DNA of 64,000 nt from Curtobacterium sp. BH-2-1-1 (GCF_001806325.1 NZ_CP017580.1:2728001-2792000); one strand, 5' to 3'. Positions 24,148 to 33,476 are shown, counted from the first letter of the stretch. Program-made: numbers and translations. Notes: generated from the letters alone by a model not told the origin.

Positions 24148-25541
24148 CGCGCCTCCAGGGCCCCGCCGGCGACCCGACGGCCGCGCCCGTACCCGCTGAC
24201 CTGGTCCTGCGCGCCGGCCGCGCCTGGATCGACGGCGCCTTCCGGCCCGCAGCCGTCGTCGTCCGCGACGGACGGGTCGACGCCGTCGTGGCCGTGGACG
24301 AACCCGTCGACGCCGTCGAGGACCGCACCGTGCCCGACGCGCACGTCCTGCTCCCGGGCCTGGTCGACACGCACGTGCACGTGAACGAGCCCGGCCGCAC
24401 CGAGTGGGAGGGCTTCGCCTCGGCGACCCGTGCAGCCGCACTCGGTGGCGTCACCACGATCATCGACATGCCGCTCAACTCGATCCCCGCGACGACCACC
24501 GTCGAGGCGCTCGAGGTCAAGCGCGCGAGCGCCGCGGGCCGCGTCGCCGTCGACGTCGGGTTCTGGGGCGGTGCCGTCCCGGCGAACCTCGGGTCGCTCG
24601 ACGGCCTGCACGACGCCGGCGTGTTCGGCTTCAAGTGCTTCACCGCGCCGTCCGGGGTCGACGAGTTCCCGCACCTCGACGCACGGCAGCTGCGCGCGGC
24701 GATCGAGGAGGTCGCCCGCATCGACGCCCTGCTCATCGTGCACGCCGAGGACCCCGAGTTCCTGGTCGACCACGCGGCGCTCGGCGGACACTACGAGGAC
24801 TTCCTCGCCACCCGCCCGGTCGACGCCGAGCGCTCTGCGATCGCCCGGGTCGTCGAGGGTGCCCGCGAGACGGGCGCGCGCGTGCACGTCCTGCACCTGT
24901 CGGACGCCGGCGCGCTGCCGATGATCCGCGCCGCGAAGGACGACGGCGTGCGGATCACGGTCGAGACCTGCCCGCACTACCTCGCCTTCGAGGCCGGCAC
25001 GATCCCCGACGGGGCGACCGAGTTCAAGTGCTGCCCGCCGATCCGCGACGACGCCAACCGCGACGCGCTCTGGGCCGGGGTCCTGGACGGGACGATCGAC
25101 ATGATCGTGTCCGACCACTCGCCCTCCACCGCGGACCTCAAGACCGACGACTGGGGGACCGCCTGGGGCGGGATCGCCGGGCTGCAGGTCGGCTTCCGTG
25201 CCGTGTGGACGGAGGCCCTGCGCCGCGGTGTCGCGCTCGAGCAGCTGCTGCCGCACTTCACGACCGGCCCGGCGGCACTCGCCGGCTTCGCCGACCGCGG
25301 ACGCATCGCGCCGGGCGCACTCGCGCACTTCGCGGTGTTCGACCCGTCCGCCTCGGCGGTCGTCGACGTGGCCGGGCTCGCGCACCGCAACCCCGTCTCG
25401 GCGTTCGCCGGTCTGGAGGCACGGGGCAGCGTCACCGAGACCTGGTTGCGCGGGCGGCTGGTCGCGACCGCGGACGGCGGCGTCACGTCCGTCAGCGGGG
25501 CGCTCGTCGACCGACCCGTGCTCGCGGGAACACCGCTGTAA
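24144..25541 (+). CDS. allB: Allantoinase
   Basis: This amidohydrolase opens allantoin to allantoate. The metal ligands are in LPGLVDTHVHVNEPGRTEWEG (HxH). The carboxylated-lysine region is FGFKCFTAPSG. LIVHAEDPE and VHVLHLSDAG provide further histidines, and IVSDHSPS the aspartate. At 465 aa it is normal length. It overlaps the racemase gene by 4 bp. The next gene is 43 bp away, with its own operator and probable promoter. Confidence 0.93.
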   Translation: MTRLQGPAGDPTAAPVPADLVLRAGRAWIDGAFRPAAVVVRDGRVDAVVAVDEPVDAVEDRTVPDAHVLLPGLVDTHVHVNEPGRTEWEGFASATRAAALGGVTTIIDMPLNSIPATTTVEALEVKRASAAGRVAVDVGFWGGAVPANLGSLDGLHDAGVFGFKCFTAPSGVDEFPHLDARQLRAAIEEVARIDALLIVHAEDPEFLVDHAALGGHYEDFLATRPVDAERSAIARVVEGARETGARVHVLHLSDAGALPMIRAAKDDGVRITVETCPHYLAFEAGTIPDGATEFKCCPPIRDDANRDALWAGVLDGTIDMIVSDHSPSTADLKTDDWGTAWGGIAGLQVGFRAVWTEALRRGVALEQLLPHFTTGPAALAGFADRGRIAPGALAHFAVFDPSASAVVDVAGLAHRNPVSAFAGLEARGSVTETWLRGRLVATADGGVTSVSGALVDRPVLAGTPL

Positions 25542-25551
25542 CGATCGTTCC
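25538..25551. promoter_or_regulatory. Purine-operon operator 2 (GTAACGATCGTTCC)
   Basis: It matches operator 1 at 12 of 14 bases and overlaps the allantoinase stop region, 34 bp before the pucG start. This suggests an internal promoter under the same regulator. Confidence 0.6.
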
Positions 25552-25584
25552 GATACGATCTCCACCGGAACGAGAGGACCGAAC

Positions 25585-26844
25585 ATGCTCCCTGTGAACC
25601 CACCCGCCCGTCTGCTCATGGGACCGGGGCCGATCACCGCCGACCCGCGGGTGCTCCGTGCCCTGTCGACCCCGCTCGTCGGGCAGTACGACCCGTGGAT
25701 GACCACCACGATGAACGAGACGCAGGAGCTGTACCGGCGGGTGTTCGGCACCACGAACGAGGCGACCGTCCTCGTCGACGGCACCTCCCGCGCCGGCATC
25801 GAGGCGGCGCTCGTCTCCCTGCTCGCCCCGGGGGACCGCGTGCTCGTGCCGGTGTTCGGGCGCTTCGGGCACCTGCTCGCCGAGATCGCCGGGCGTGCCG
25901 GGGCCGAGGTCCACACGATCGAGACCGAGTGGGGGCAGGTGTTCACCCCGTCGGCGATCGAGGACGCGATCGCGCGGGTGCGCCCGAAGGTCCTGGCGAT
26001 CGTGCAGGGCGACACCTCGACCACGATGAACCAGCCGCTCGACGAGCTCGGCGCGATCTGCGAACGGTACGGCGTGCTGTTCTACACCGACGCGACCGCC
26101 ACCGTCGGGGGCAACCCGCTCGAGGTCGACGCCTGGGGCATCGACGCGGTGAGCGCGGGGCTGCAGAAGTGCCTGGGCGGACCGTCCGGCAGCGCGCCGC
26201 TCACCGTCTCGCCGCGGGCCGTCGCCGTGCTCGACCAGCGTCGCAGCGTCGAGGCGGGCATCCGCGAACCCGGGGACGAGGTCGCCGACGAACCCATCCG
26301 GTCGAACTACCTCGACCTCGCGATGATCCTCGACTACTGGGGCCCGCGACGGCTCAACCACCACACCGAGGCCGCGTCGATGCTCTACGCCGCGAACGAG
26401 TGCGCCCGGATCCTGCTCGAGGAGGGCCGCGACGCCGTGGTCGCACGGCACGAGACCGCCGGTCGCGCGATGACCGCCGGCGTGCAGGCACTCGGGCTCG
26501 GCGTCTTCGGCGACCTCGGGCACAAGATGCACAACGTCGTCGCGGTCGAGATCCCGTCGGACGTCGTCGGCGACCAGGTCCGCGCCGCGATGCTCGACGA
26601 CCACGGCATCGAGATCGGCACGTCGTTCGGGCCGCTGCACGGACGGGTCTGGCGGATCGGCACCATGGGCTACAACGCGCGCAAGGACACCGTCGTGACG
26701 ACCCTCGCCGCGCTCGAGCACGCCCTGCGCCGGGCCGGGCACGCGGTGCCGTCCGGCGGTGGCGTGGACGCGGCGCTCGACGTCTACGCCGGCGTCGGTG
26801 CCGGTGCCGTCGCCGGCGTCGTCGCTGCCGGGGTGTCGGCGTGA
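25585..26844 (+). CDS. pucG: PucG-like (S)-ureidoglycine/alanine--glyoxylate aminotransferase
   Basis: This fold-type I PLP enzyme begins with RLLMGPGPITADPRVLRA, the class V alanine-glyoxylate aminotransferase signature. The PLP lysine is in SAGLQKCLGGPSG and the aspartate in LFYTDATATVGG. In purine catabolism PucG transfers the amino group of ureidoglycine to glyoxylate. The 419 aa include a short Ala/Gly/Val tail. It overlaps the next gene by 4 bp (GTGA). Confidence 0.9.
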   Translation: MLPVNPPARLLMGPGPITADPRVLRALSTPLVGQYDPWMTTTMNETQELYRRVFGTTNEATVLVDGTSRAGIEAALVSLLAPGDRVLVPVFGRFGHLLAEIAGRAGAEVHTIETEWGQVFTPSAIEDAIARVRPKVLAIVQGDTSTTMNQPLDELGAICERYGVLFYTDATATVGGNPLEVDAWGIDAVSAGLQKCLGGPSGSAPLTVSPRAVAVLDQRRSVEAGIREPGDEVADEPIRSNYLDLAMILDYWGPRRLNHHTEAASMLYAANECARILLEEGRDAVVARHETAGRAMTAGVQALGLGVFGDLGHKMHNVVAVEIPSDVVGDQVRAAMLDDHGIEIGTSFGPLHGRVWRIGTMGYNARKDTVVTTLAALEHALRRAGHAVPSGGGVDAALDVYAGVGAGAVAGVVAAGVSA

Positions 26845-28100
26845 GCGCGCCGTCCGTGGTCCGGGCCTCCGCGACCGCCACCGCCGACGCGACGCTGATC
26901 GCCGGGTGGTGCGACGAACTCGCGACCGTCACCGAGGAGCCCGGCCGGATCACCCGCGTCTACCTCTCGCCGGAGCACGCACGGGTCAACGCGATCGTCG
27001 CCGGCTGGATGCGCGACGCCGGCCTCAGCACCTGGCAGGACGCGGCGGGCAACCTGCACGGCCGCGTCGACGGTGCGACCCCGGACGCCCCCGTGCTGCT
27101 GCTCGGATCGCACCTCGACACCGTGGTGGACGCCGGCCGGTACGACGGGATCGTCGGGGTCCTCATGGCGATCCGGACGGTGGCGCGCGTGACCGCCGAC
27201 GGCCCGCTCCCCGTCGCGCTCGAGGTCATCGCGTTCTCCGACGAGGAGGGCACCCGCTTCGGCAAGGCGCTGCTCGGGTCCTCCGCGGTCGCCGGTGTCT
27301 GGGACGAGTCCTGGTGGGACCTCGCCGACGGCGACGGGGTCACCCTCCGCGACGCCTTCACCCGCTTCGGGCTCGACCCGTCGCGCGTGCACGAGGCCGC
27401 GGTCGAACCGTCGGTGCTCGCCGGATACCTCGAGGCGCACATCGAGCAGGGACCGTACCTCGAACAGGCCGGTCAGGCGCTCGGCGTCGTCACGAGCATC
27501 GCGAGTGCGCGGCGGTTCACCGTCGAGGCCGTCGGCGAGGCCCGGCACGCCGGTGGCACCCCCTACGACCGACGGCACGACGCGCTGCTCGCCGCCGCCG
27601 AGGCCGCCCTCGCCGTCGAACGGATCTGCCGGGCGTCGCAGCACGTCGGCACGGTCGGCACCATGACCGTCGAGCCCGGAGCCGTGAACGTCGTCCCGGG
27701 GCTGGCACGGTTCTCGGTCGACCTGCGCGGGGAGTTCGACGATGGACGCGACGCCGTGTGGGAGGAGATCACGAAGGCGTTCGCGCTCATCGGGGAGCGC
27801 CGTGGCGTCAGCGTCGAGCCGACCGAGGTCCACCGTGCGCCGGCGGTGTTCTGCGCACCGCGGCTGATGGACGCCGTCCGGGCGGGCATCGAGTCGACGG
27901 GGGAGCCCCGTCCGATCGAGCTGTTCTCCCGCGCGGGACACGACGCCATGTCGCTCGGGCTCGTGACCGACGTCGCGATGCTCTTCCTCCGCAACCCGGA
28001 CGGCATCAGCCACCACCCCGACGAGTTCGTCTCCACCGAGGACATCGCCCTCGGGCTCGACGCGCTCGCGGTCGCGGTCGGACGGGTGGCCGCAGCGTGA
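26841..28100 (+). CDS. allC: Allantoate amidohydrolase (M20/HyuC family)
   Basis: It removes ammonia and CO2 from allantoate to give ureidoglycine, the PucG substrate. Metal-binding motifs are LLGSHLDTVVDAGRYDG, AFSDEEGTRF and ISHHPDEFV. The GYLEAHIEQGP motif is typical of ureidohydrolases and carbamoylases. At 419 aa the length is standard. GTG 26841 overlaps the pucG stop and its own stop overlaps the RpiR gene, so the three are coupled. A related N-carbamoyl amino acid hydrolase is the alternative. Confidence 0.9.
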   Translation: MSAPSVVRASATATADATLIAGWCDELATVTEEPGRITRVYLSPEHARVNAIVAGWMRDAGLSTWQDAAGNLHGRVDGATPDAPVLLLGSHLDTVVDAGRYDGIVGVLMAIRTVARVTADGPLPVALEVIAFSDEEGTRFGKALLGSSAVAGVWDESWWDLADGDGVTLRDAFTRFGLDPSRVHEAAVEPSVLAGYLEAHIEQGPYLEQAGQALGVVTSIASARRFTVEAVGEARHAGGTPYDRRHDALLAAAEAALAVERICRASQHVGTVGTMTVEPGAVNVVPGLARFSVDLRGEFDDGRDAVWEEITKAFALIGERRGVSVEPTEVHRAPAVFCAPRLMDAVRAGIESTGEPRPIELFSRAGHDAMSLGLVTDVAMLFLRNPDGISHHPDEFVSTEDIALGLDALAVAVGRVAAA

Positions 28101-28930
28101 GCACCGCGGGCCCCGACGTCCGGGCGCGCATCGACTCGGTGTGGGAGCAGCTGTCCCCGGCCGAGCGACGCGTCGCCGCGATGGTGCGCCACGACCCCGA
28201 ACTCCTGCTCGTCGGGACCTCGGCCGAGCTCGCCGCCGAGTCGGGCACCTCGAAGGCCACGGTCTCCCGGCTCGTCCGGTCGCTCGGCTTCCAGGACGCC
28301 GCCGAGGTCCGGCAGAACCTGATGTCGGCACGGGGTTCCGGCCTGCCGTGGGCCGCCGAGGACGCGGCGCACGTCGACCAGCGCGCCGTCGAGTCGCGCA
28401 ACCTCGACGCCGCGTTCGCCTCGCTCGCCCGGGCCGACCGTCCCCGTCTCGCCCGGCGGATCGTCCGCGCGCGCCGGGTGCTCGTGGCGGGGGAGCGCGG
28501 GGCGTACCCGATCGCCCTCCAGCTGCGCGCCCAGCTCGCGCAGGTCCGACCGGACGTCCGCATCGGCCCGGCCCCGGGACAGCGCCTCGGCGAAGAGGTG
28601 GCCGACCTCGACCGACGCGACCTCGTCATCATCGTCACGGTGCGCCGGCACGCCGCCGGCATCGGCAAGCTCGTGCGGCACTGCGTCGCCAGCGGCGCGG
28701 ACGTCGTCGTCCTGGGCGACCCGACCGCGGCGGTCATCGCGGCCCCGGCGGCCACGGCGATCCTCTGCCCGGTGGACTCCCCGTCGGCGTTCGACTCGAT
28801 GGCGGCGCTGTTCGCCGTCGTCGCCGCGGTCGCGAACGACGTGTACGAGGCATCCGGCCCGGGCGGGCGTGCGCGGGTGGACGCGGTGGCGCAGGCCTAC
28901 GACGCGCTGGGGGAGCTCGCCGCGCCCTGA
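28097..28930 (+). CDS. MurR/RpiR family transcriptional regulator
   Basis: The N-terminal ~80 residues form the RpiR helix-turn-helix (LSPAERRVAAMV, then TSAELAAESGTSKATVSRLV). A SIS domain follows (VLVAGERGAYPIALQLRA, IVTVRRHAAGIGKLVRHC). In purine operons this family senses a pathway intermediate such as allantoin. It is co-transcribed as last gene, and the ACGATCGT operators are its likely sites. Its last 34 bp overlap the end of the convergent SRPBCC gene. Confidence 0.88.
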   Translation: MSTAGPDVRARIDSVWEQLSPAERRVAAMVRHDPELLLVGTSAELAAESGTSKATVSRLVRSLGFQDAAEVRQNLMSARGSGLPWAAEDAAHVDQRAVESRNLDAAFASLARADRPRLARRIVRARRVLVAGERGAYPIALQLRAQLAQVRPDVRIGPAPGQRLGEEVADLDRRDLVIIVTVRRHAAGIGKLVRHCVASGADVVVLGDPTAAVIAAPAATAILCPVDSPSAFDSMAALFAVVAAVANDVYEASGPGGRARVDAVAQAYDALGELAAP

Positions 28931-29424
28931 CCCGTGCCGTCGCCGCGCTCGTCGTCGCCGGCACCGCCGCGCTCGTCGGCGAGTTCGGCCGCCAGCGAGG
29001 CGTTGCGCTCCCGGATCAGCCGCGGCAGGTACCGAGCCAGCGCGAGCCGCTCGGCGACGACCCCGAGCACCCCGAGCGGTGCGCGGAACTCGATCTCGTC
29101 GACCATCCGCGTGCCGCCGGCCGACGGCTCGAACCGGTGCTCGTGCCGGAACCGGGCGAACGGTCCACGCACCTGTTCGTCGACGAACCGGTGGGGCGCC
29201 TCCAGGGCCGTGATCCGACTCGTCATCCGCCACACGATCCCGAAGTGCCGCGCGCGCCACGTGACGGACTCACCGAGCCCGATCGTGCCGGCCATGGTGC
29301 CCGCGACCGCGCGCTCGTCCGTGGCGGCCATGGACCGCTCGTGCGCGCCGATGTCGAGCGACAGCGCGAACGCGCGCTCCGGCGGGGCGGCGAGGTCGGT
29401 GACGACCCGGAACGCGACGGTCAC
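28897..29424 (-). CDS. SRPBCC/polyketide cyclase-like protein
   Basis: The 175-residue protein has the START-like pattern: FRVVTDLAAPPERAFALSLD at the N-terminus, SVTWRARHFGIVWRMTSRI in the middle and GGTRMVDEIEFRAPLG before the C-terminal helix with LIRERNASLAAEL. It may bind a lipid or other hydrophobic ligand. Function is unknown. GTG 29424 overlaps the upstream GNAT stop (GTGA). Its low-complexity C-terminus overlaps the RpiR gene end by 34 bp. Confidence 0.75.
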   Translation of the reverse strand: MTVAFRVVTDLAAPPERAFALSLDIGAHERSMAATDERAVAGTMAGTIGLGESVTWRARHFGIVWRMTSRITALEAPHRFVDEQVRGPFARFRHEHRFEPSAGGTRMVDEIEFRAPLGVLGVVAERLALARYLPRLIRERNASLAAELADERGGAGDDERGDGTGQGAASSPSAS

Positions 29425-29996
29425 GACGTCGGCCAGACCGGTCGGACGGATCGGTCGTCGTCGCGCAGGACGGCCGCCAGCAACTGGTCGTGGCGGCGGC
29501 CGTGCTGGAGCACCGCGGACCGCTGACGCCCTTCGTACCGCATGCCGAGCCGCTGCGCGACGGCGATCGACGCACGGTTCTCCGCCATCGCCCGCCACTG
29601 CACGCGCGCGAGCCCGAGCCCGTCGGGAGCCGGCGCGAACGCCCACTGCAGCACGCGGTCCGCCGCCTCGGTCACGAAGCCGTGCCCGCGGGCGTCCGGG
29701 TGGGTCGCGTACCCGATCTCCGCGCCGCCGCCGGCGAACCCGAAGAGCCCGACGGTACCGAGCAGCCGTGGGTCGTCGGCACGGCGGAGGGCGAACTCGT
29801 AGCGGGTGTCCGACGCCCAGCCGTCCTGCACCACGGCCGTGAGCCAGTGGCGGGCCTCGGCGTGACCGTACGGTTCGGGCATCGGGATGAACGCCACCAC
29901 GTCGGGATCGGTCGCGTAGGCGACGACGTCGTCGGCATCGGTGAGCTCGGGGACCGAGAGGACCAGCCGCTCGGTCCGCAGCGTGACGGGGTCCAT
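29421..29996 (-). CDS. GNAT family N-acetyltransferase, RimJ/RimL type
   Basis: The start LRTERLVLSVPELTDADDVV is characteristic of RimJ/RimL-like acetyltransferases. The acetyl-CoA segment is IGYATHPDARGHGFVTEAAD and the tail motif is IAVAQRLGMRYEGRQRS. Possible acceptors are protein N-termini or small amines. TAGGCT lies 6 nt before ATG 29996 with no Shine-Dalgarno. It is the first gene of a two-gene unit with the SRPBCC protein and is divergent from the dipeptidase gene. Confidence 0.87.
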   Translation of the reverse strand: MDPVTLRTERLVLSVPELTDADDVVAYATDPDVVAFIPMPEPYGHAEARHWLTAVVQDGWASDTRYEFALRRADDPRLLGTVGLFGFAGGGAEIGYATHPDARGHGFVTEAADRVLQWAFAPAPDGLGLARVQWRAMAENRASIAVAQRLGMRYEGRQRSAVLQHGRRHDQLLAAVLRDDDRSVRPVWPTS

Positions 29997-30040
29997 GGGG
30001 CGAGCCTAGCGACGGCGGTCGTCGCGGTAGCGTCGGTGGC

Positions 30041-31078
30041 ATGACGTTCGACGCGCTCCCGTTCCCGGTCATCGACGGACACAACGACTTGCCCTGGGAA
30101 CGGCGCGAGACCCACTACTCCGGGGTCGAGGGCATCGACTCCGAGCAAGGGTCCCTGCACACCGACCTGCCGAAGCTCCGTGCCGGAGGGGTCGTCGGGC
30201 AGTTCTGGTCGGTGTTCGTCCCCACCGACGTCCCCGATCCCGTCCGCGCGACGCTGCAGCAGGTCGACCTCGCGCACCGGATCATCGAGCGGTACCCGGA
30301 GTCGCTCACCCTCGCCCAGACCGCGGCCGAGGTCGTCGCGGCCGTCGACGCCGGGCGCACCGCGTCGCTCCTCGGCGCCGAGGGCGGCCACTCGATCGGC
30401 GACGACCTGGCGGTGCTCCGCGACCTCGCCCGGCTCGGGGTCCGGTACATGACCCTCACGCACAACGACGACACACCCTGGGCCGACTCGGCCACCGGCT
30501 CCCACCCGCACGGCGGCCTGACCGACCGCGGGCGCGAGGTCGTGGCCGAGATGGAGCGGATCGGGATGCTCGTCGACCTGTCGCACACGTCGCCGGAGAC
30601 CATGCGCGACACCCTCGACGTCGCCACGCAGCCGGTGGTGTTCAGCCACTCCTCGACGATCGCGGTGAACGACCACCCGCGGAACGTCCCGGACGACGTG
30701 CTCGCCCGCCTGCGCGACAACGGCGGTGTGGTGATGATCACCTTCGTGCCGAAGTTCGTGTCCCGGGCGTGGGCCGACTGGGAAGACGCCGGTTCGGTGG
30801 GGGAGCCCCCGCTCGTCACGGTGTCGGACGTGGCGGACCACGTCGAGCACGCGCGCGAGGTCGCTGGCGCGGCGCACATCGGGCTCGGCGGCGACTACGA
30901 CGGGACGCCCGTGCTGCCGCCGGACCTGCGGGACGTGTCGCGGTACCCGGTGCTGGCGGCGGAACTGCAGCGTCGTGGCTGGGGCCCGGAGGACCTGCGC
31001 GCCCTGGCCGGGGGCAACGTGCTGCGGGTGCTCGCGGCGACGGACGAGCGGTTCGCGCGGACGGCGCACGTGCGCTGA
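30041..31078 (+). CDS. Membrane dipeptidase (M19) family zinc peptidase
   Basis: The renal-dipeptidase metal motif FPVIDGHNDLPW is at the N-terminus. Further ligands lie in LLGAEGGHSIGDD, DLSHTSPETM and VFSHSSTIAV, and IGLGGDYDGTPVLPP is also conserved. It hydrolyses dipeptides, including D-amino acid-containing ones. No signal peptide is present, so it is probably cytosolic. At 345 aa it is typical. TAGCGT sits 7 nt before the ATG. Confidence 0.92.
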   Translation: MTFDALPFPVIDGHNDLPWERRETHYSGVEGIDSEQGSLHTDLPKLRAGGVVGQFWSVFVPTDVPDPVRATLQQVDLAHRIIERYPESLTLAQTAAEVVAAVDAGRTASLLGAEGGHSIGDDLAVLRDLARLGVRYMTLTHNDDTPWADSATGSHPHGGLTDRGREVVAEMERIGMLVDLSHTSPETMRDTLDVATQPVVFSHSSTIAVNDHPRNVPDDVLARLRDNGGVVMITFVPKFVSRAWADWEDAGSVGEPPLVTVSDVADHVEHAREVAGAAHIGLGGDYDGTPVLPPDLRDVSRYPVLAAELQRRGWGPEDLRALAGGNVLRVLAATDERFARTAHVR

Positions 31079-31090
31079 CCGGCGGCCCGG

Positions 31091-31762
31091 TCAGCCGTAA
31101 GTGGGGTACTGCGGCCAGCCCTCGGGACTGTCCTCCCAGTCCTGCTGCCGCCCGTACACCGTGCGGTCCATGATGTGCGGCACCGGCAGGATCGCCTCCG
31201 TCCCGCGCGCACCGGTCGCGTAGGTCAGGTACGGCACACCGTCGCGCAGCAGGTAGTACGAGTACCCGGGCACCGGGCCGTCCCAGTCGTCGCTGTGCAC
31301 GGTCCAGCCCCAGTCGTCGTGGTAGCTCGTCGCGCCGGACGACACCCACGTGTGCGGCCACCCGTGCTGCTGCCGCCAGGCCTCGAGCCGCTCGATCGGC
31401 CCCTCGGAGACCATCGCGAACGCGATCCCCTCGTCGTCGAGGCGGCCCATGTCGGCGGGCAGGTTGTCGACGGCCCACGTGCAGCTCGGGCAGCCGGCGT
31501 CCCAGTCCCGTCCGTACATGACGTTCTGCACGAGGAGCAGGTACTTCCCGGCGAACAGCTCCGTCAGTCGCACGGGACCGTCGGGACCCGTGAACTCGTA
31601 GTCGTCGACACGGACCATCGGGAGCCGTCGGCGCGCGGCCGAGACGCGGTCGCCGTGGCGGGTGAGTTCCTTCTCGTCGCGCACCTGCGCGGCGAGCGCC
31701 GTGTCGAACGCTGCGCGGTCGACGACGGGTGGCGTGGCGTCGGGTTGCTGCTCCTTGGACAT
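31091..31762 (-). CDS. DUF899 family thioredoxin-like protein
   Basis: The 223-residue protein shows the DUF899 pattern: ELTRHGDRVSAARRRLPMV at the N-terminus, then LVQNVMYGRDWDAGCPSC with a CxxC-like redox site at the GCPSC motif, and WGWTVHSDD. These proteins have a thioredoxin fold and unknown function. GAGGAGG precedes ATG 31762. It is convergent with the dipeptidase gene and divergent from cysK; a half R1 repeat lies in the latter gap at 31820-31832. Confidence 0.85.
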   Translation of the reverse strand: MSKEQQPDATPPVVDRAAFDTALAAQVRDEKELTRHGDRVSAARRRLPMVRVDDYEFTGPDGPVRLTELFAGKYLLLVQNVMYGRDWDAGCPSCTWAVDNLPADMGRLDDEGIAFAMVSEGPIERLEAWRQQHGWPHTWVSSGATSYHDDWGWTVHSDDWDGPVPGYSYYLLRDGVPYLTYATGARGTEAILPVPHIMDRTVYGRQQDWEDSPEGWPQYPTYG

Positions 31763-31819
31763 GGCGACCTCCTCGTCGTTGCGGCGCACGGTACGCTCGT
31801 CGCGGTCGCGGCGTGACGG

Positions 31820-31832
31820 ACGGGAGGCGCGG
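31820..31832. repeat. R1 half-copy between DUF899 and cysK
   Basis: ACGGGAGGCGCGG sits in the 194-bp divergent gap without a paired arm. The rest of the gap shows only the DUF899 ribosome site and the cysK leader. Confidence 0.45.
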
Positions 31833-31956
31833 CGAGCGCCCGGTGCGGAGCACGCGTCACGAGGCAGCACCATCCGGGGTCCGATCGCTAGGATCGCAGC
31901 GCACGCCGTGCCTCCAGGGCGGAGGCACGCGACCTGACCCGAAGAGGACGGTACCG

Positions 31957-32895
31957 ATGAGCGGCACGATCCACGACAACATCTCGCAGGCGTTCGGGAA
32001 CACGCCGCTGGTCCGGCTGAACCGCCTCCCGAAGGAGGGCGGCGCCGAGGTCCTGGCAAAGCTCGAGTTCTACAACCCGGGTGCGAGCGTGAAGGACCGG
32101 CTCGGCGTCGCGATCATCGACGCAGCCGAGGAGTCCGGCGAGCTGCAGGCCGGCGGGACGATCGTCGAGGGGTCCTCCGGCAACACGGGCATCGCGCTCG
32201 CACTGGTCGGCGCGGCTCGCGGGTACCGGGTCGTCATCACGATGCCCGAGACGATGAGTGTCGAGCGTCGCGCCCTCATCCGCGCGTACGGTGCCGAGAT
32301 CGTCCTCACCCCGGGGCCGGAGGGCATGAAGGGCGCGGTGTCGAAGGCGGAGCAGATCGTCGCCGAGACGCCCGGCGCGATCCTCGCCCACCAGTTCGAG
32401 ACGCCGGCGAACGCGGCCATCCACCGGAAGACGACGGCGGAGGAGATCCTCCGCGACACCGAGGAGCACGTCGACGTGTTCGTCGCGGGCGTCGGCACGG
32501 GCGGCACGATCACCGGTGTCGGCCAGGTCCTCAAGGAGCGCGTGCCGGGTGTGCAGATCGTCGCGGTGGAGCCGAAGGACTCGCCGCTGCTGACCGAGGG
32601 CAAGGCGGGTCCGCACAAGATCCAGGGCATCGGTGCGAACTTCATCCCCGAGGTCCTCGACCAGTCGGTCATCGACGAGGTGTTCGACGTCGAGCTGGAC
32701 GACGCGCTCCGGGTCGCCCGCGACCTCGCCACGCAGGAGGGCATCCTCGCGGGCATCTCGTCCGGCGCGATCATCCACGCCGCGATCGAGATCGCCGCGC
32801 GTCCGGAGAACGCGGGCAAGCGGGTCGTCGCGATCGTGTGCGACACCGGTGAGCGCTACCTGTCGACGGTCCTCTTCGAGGGACTCACTGCGTGA
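31957..32895 (+). CDS. cysK: Cysteine synthase A (O-acetylserine sulfhydrylase)
   Basis: It makes L-cysteine from O-acetyl-L-serine and sulfide using PLP. The PLP lysine is in YNPGASVKDRLGVAII, the substrate loop in EGSSGNTGIALALV, and the phosphate-binding glycine loop in GVGTGGTITGVGQ. At 312 aa it is standard. AGAGGA lies about 9 nt before ATG 31957. It overlaps cysE by 4 bp (GTGA), so the two enzymes are made together and can form the cysteine synthase complex. Confidence 0.96.
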   Translation: MSGTIHDNISQAFGNTPLVRLNRLPKEGGAEVLAKLEFYNPGASVKDRLGVAIIDAAEESGELQAGGTIVEGSSGNTGIALALVGAARGYRVVITMPETMSVERRALIRAYGAEIVLTPGPEGMKGAVSKAEQIVAETPGAILAHQFETPANAAIHRKTTAEEILRDTEEHVDVFVAGVGTGGTITGVGQVLKERVPGVQIVAVEPKDSPLLTEGKAGPHKIQGIGANFIPEVLDQSVIDEVFDVELDDALRVARDLATQEGILAGISSGAIIHAAIEIAARPENAGKRVVAIVCDTGERYLSTVLFEGLTA

Positions 32896-33476
32896 GTCGT
32901 CCCGCCCGACGAGGCGTGCTGCGGACCGTCCGGGAGGACCTGGCCGCAGCACGCCGCGGTGACCCCGCGTCCCGCGGCGACCTCGAGAACGCGATCGTCT
33001 ACTCGGGGCTGCACGCCGTCTGGACCCACCGACTGACGCACCGGCTCTGGATCGCCGAGGGCCTGCCGGGGTCGCGGTTCGCGGCCCGGGTCCTCGCGCA
33101 GGTCGCCCGGTCGGTCACCGGCATCGAGATCCACCCCGGTGCCCGCATCGGCCGTCGGTTCTTCATCGACCACGGCATGGGGGTCGTCATCGGGGAGACC
33201 GCGGTGGTCGGCGACGACGTCGTGCTCTTCCACGGGGTGACCCTCGGCGGCCGCGGGGGCGACCACGGGCCCGGAGCCCGTCGGCACCCAGCGGTGGGGG
33301 ACCGCGTCGTGCTCGGTGCCGGGTCGTCGCTCATCGGCGCGATCACGGTCGGCGCGGACTCCGTCGTCGGCGCGAACACGGTGGTGACGAAGGACGTCCC
33401 ACCGGGGTCGGTCGTGACGGGTGTCGCCGGGACGGCCCGCCCGCGCTCGGGACACGAGGGCGTCCCGCCCCTCTGA
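32892..33476 (+). CDS. cysE: Serine O-acetyltransferase
   Basis: It acetylates L-serine to feed CysK. The left-handed beta-helix hexapeptide repeats are visible from IEIHPGARIGRRFFIDHGMG onwards, with catalytic His in FIDHGMGVVIGE and LFHGVTLGG. The 194 aa length matches the short EpsC-type enzymes that lack the N-terminal helical extension. The gene is coupled to cysK by the GTGA overlap. Confidence 0.95.
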   Translation: MSRPARRGVLRTVREDLAAARRGDPASRGDLENAIVYSGLHAVWTHRLTHRLWIAEGLPGSRFAARVLAQVARSVTGIEIHPGARIGRRFFIDHGMGVVIGETAVVGDDVVLFHGVTLGGRGGDHGPGARRHPAVGDRVVLGAGSSLIGAITVGADSVVGANTVVTKDVPPGSVVTGVAGTARPRSGHEGVPPL

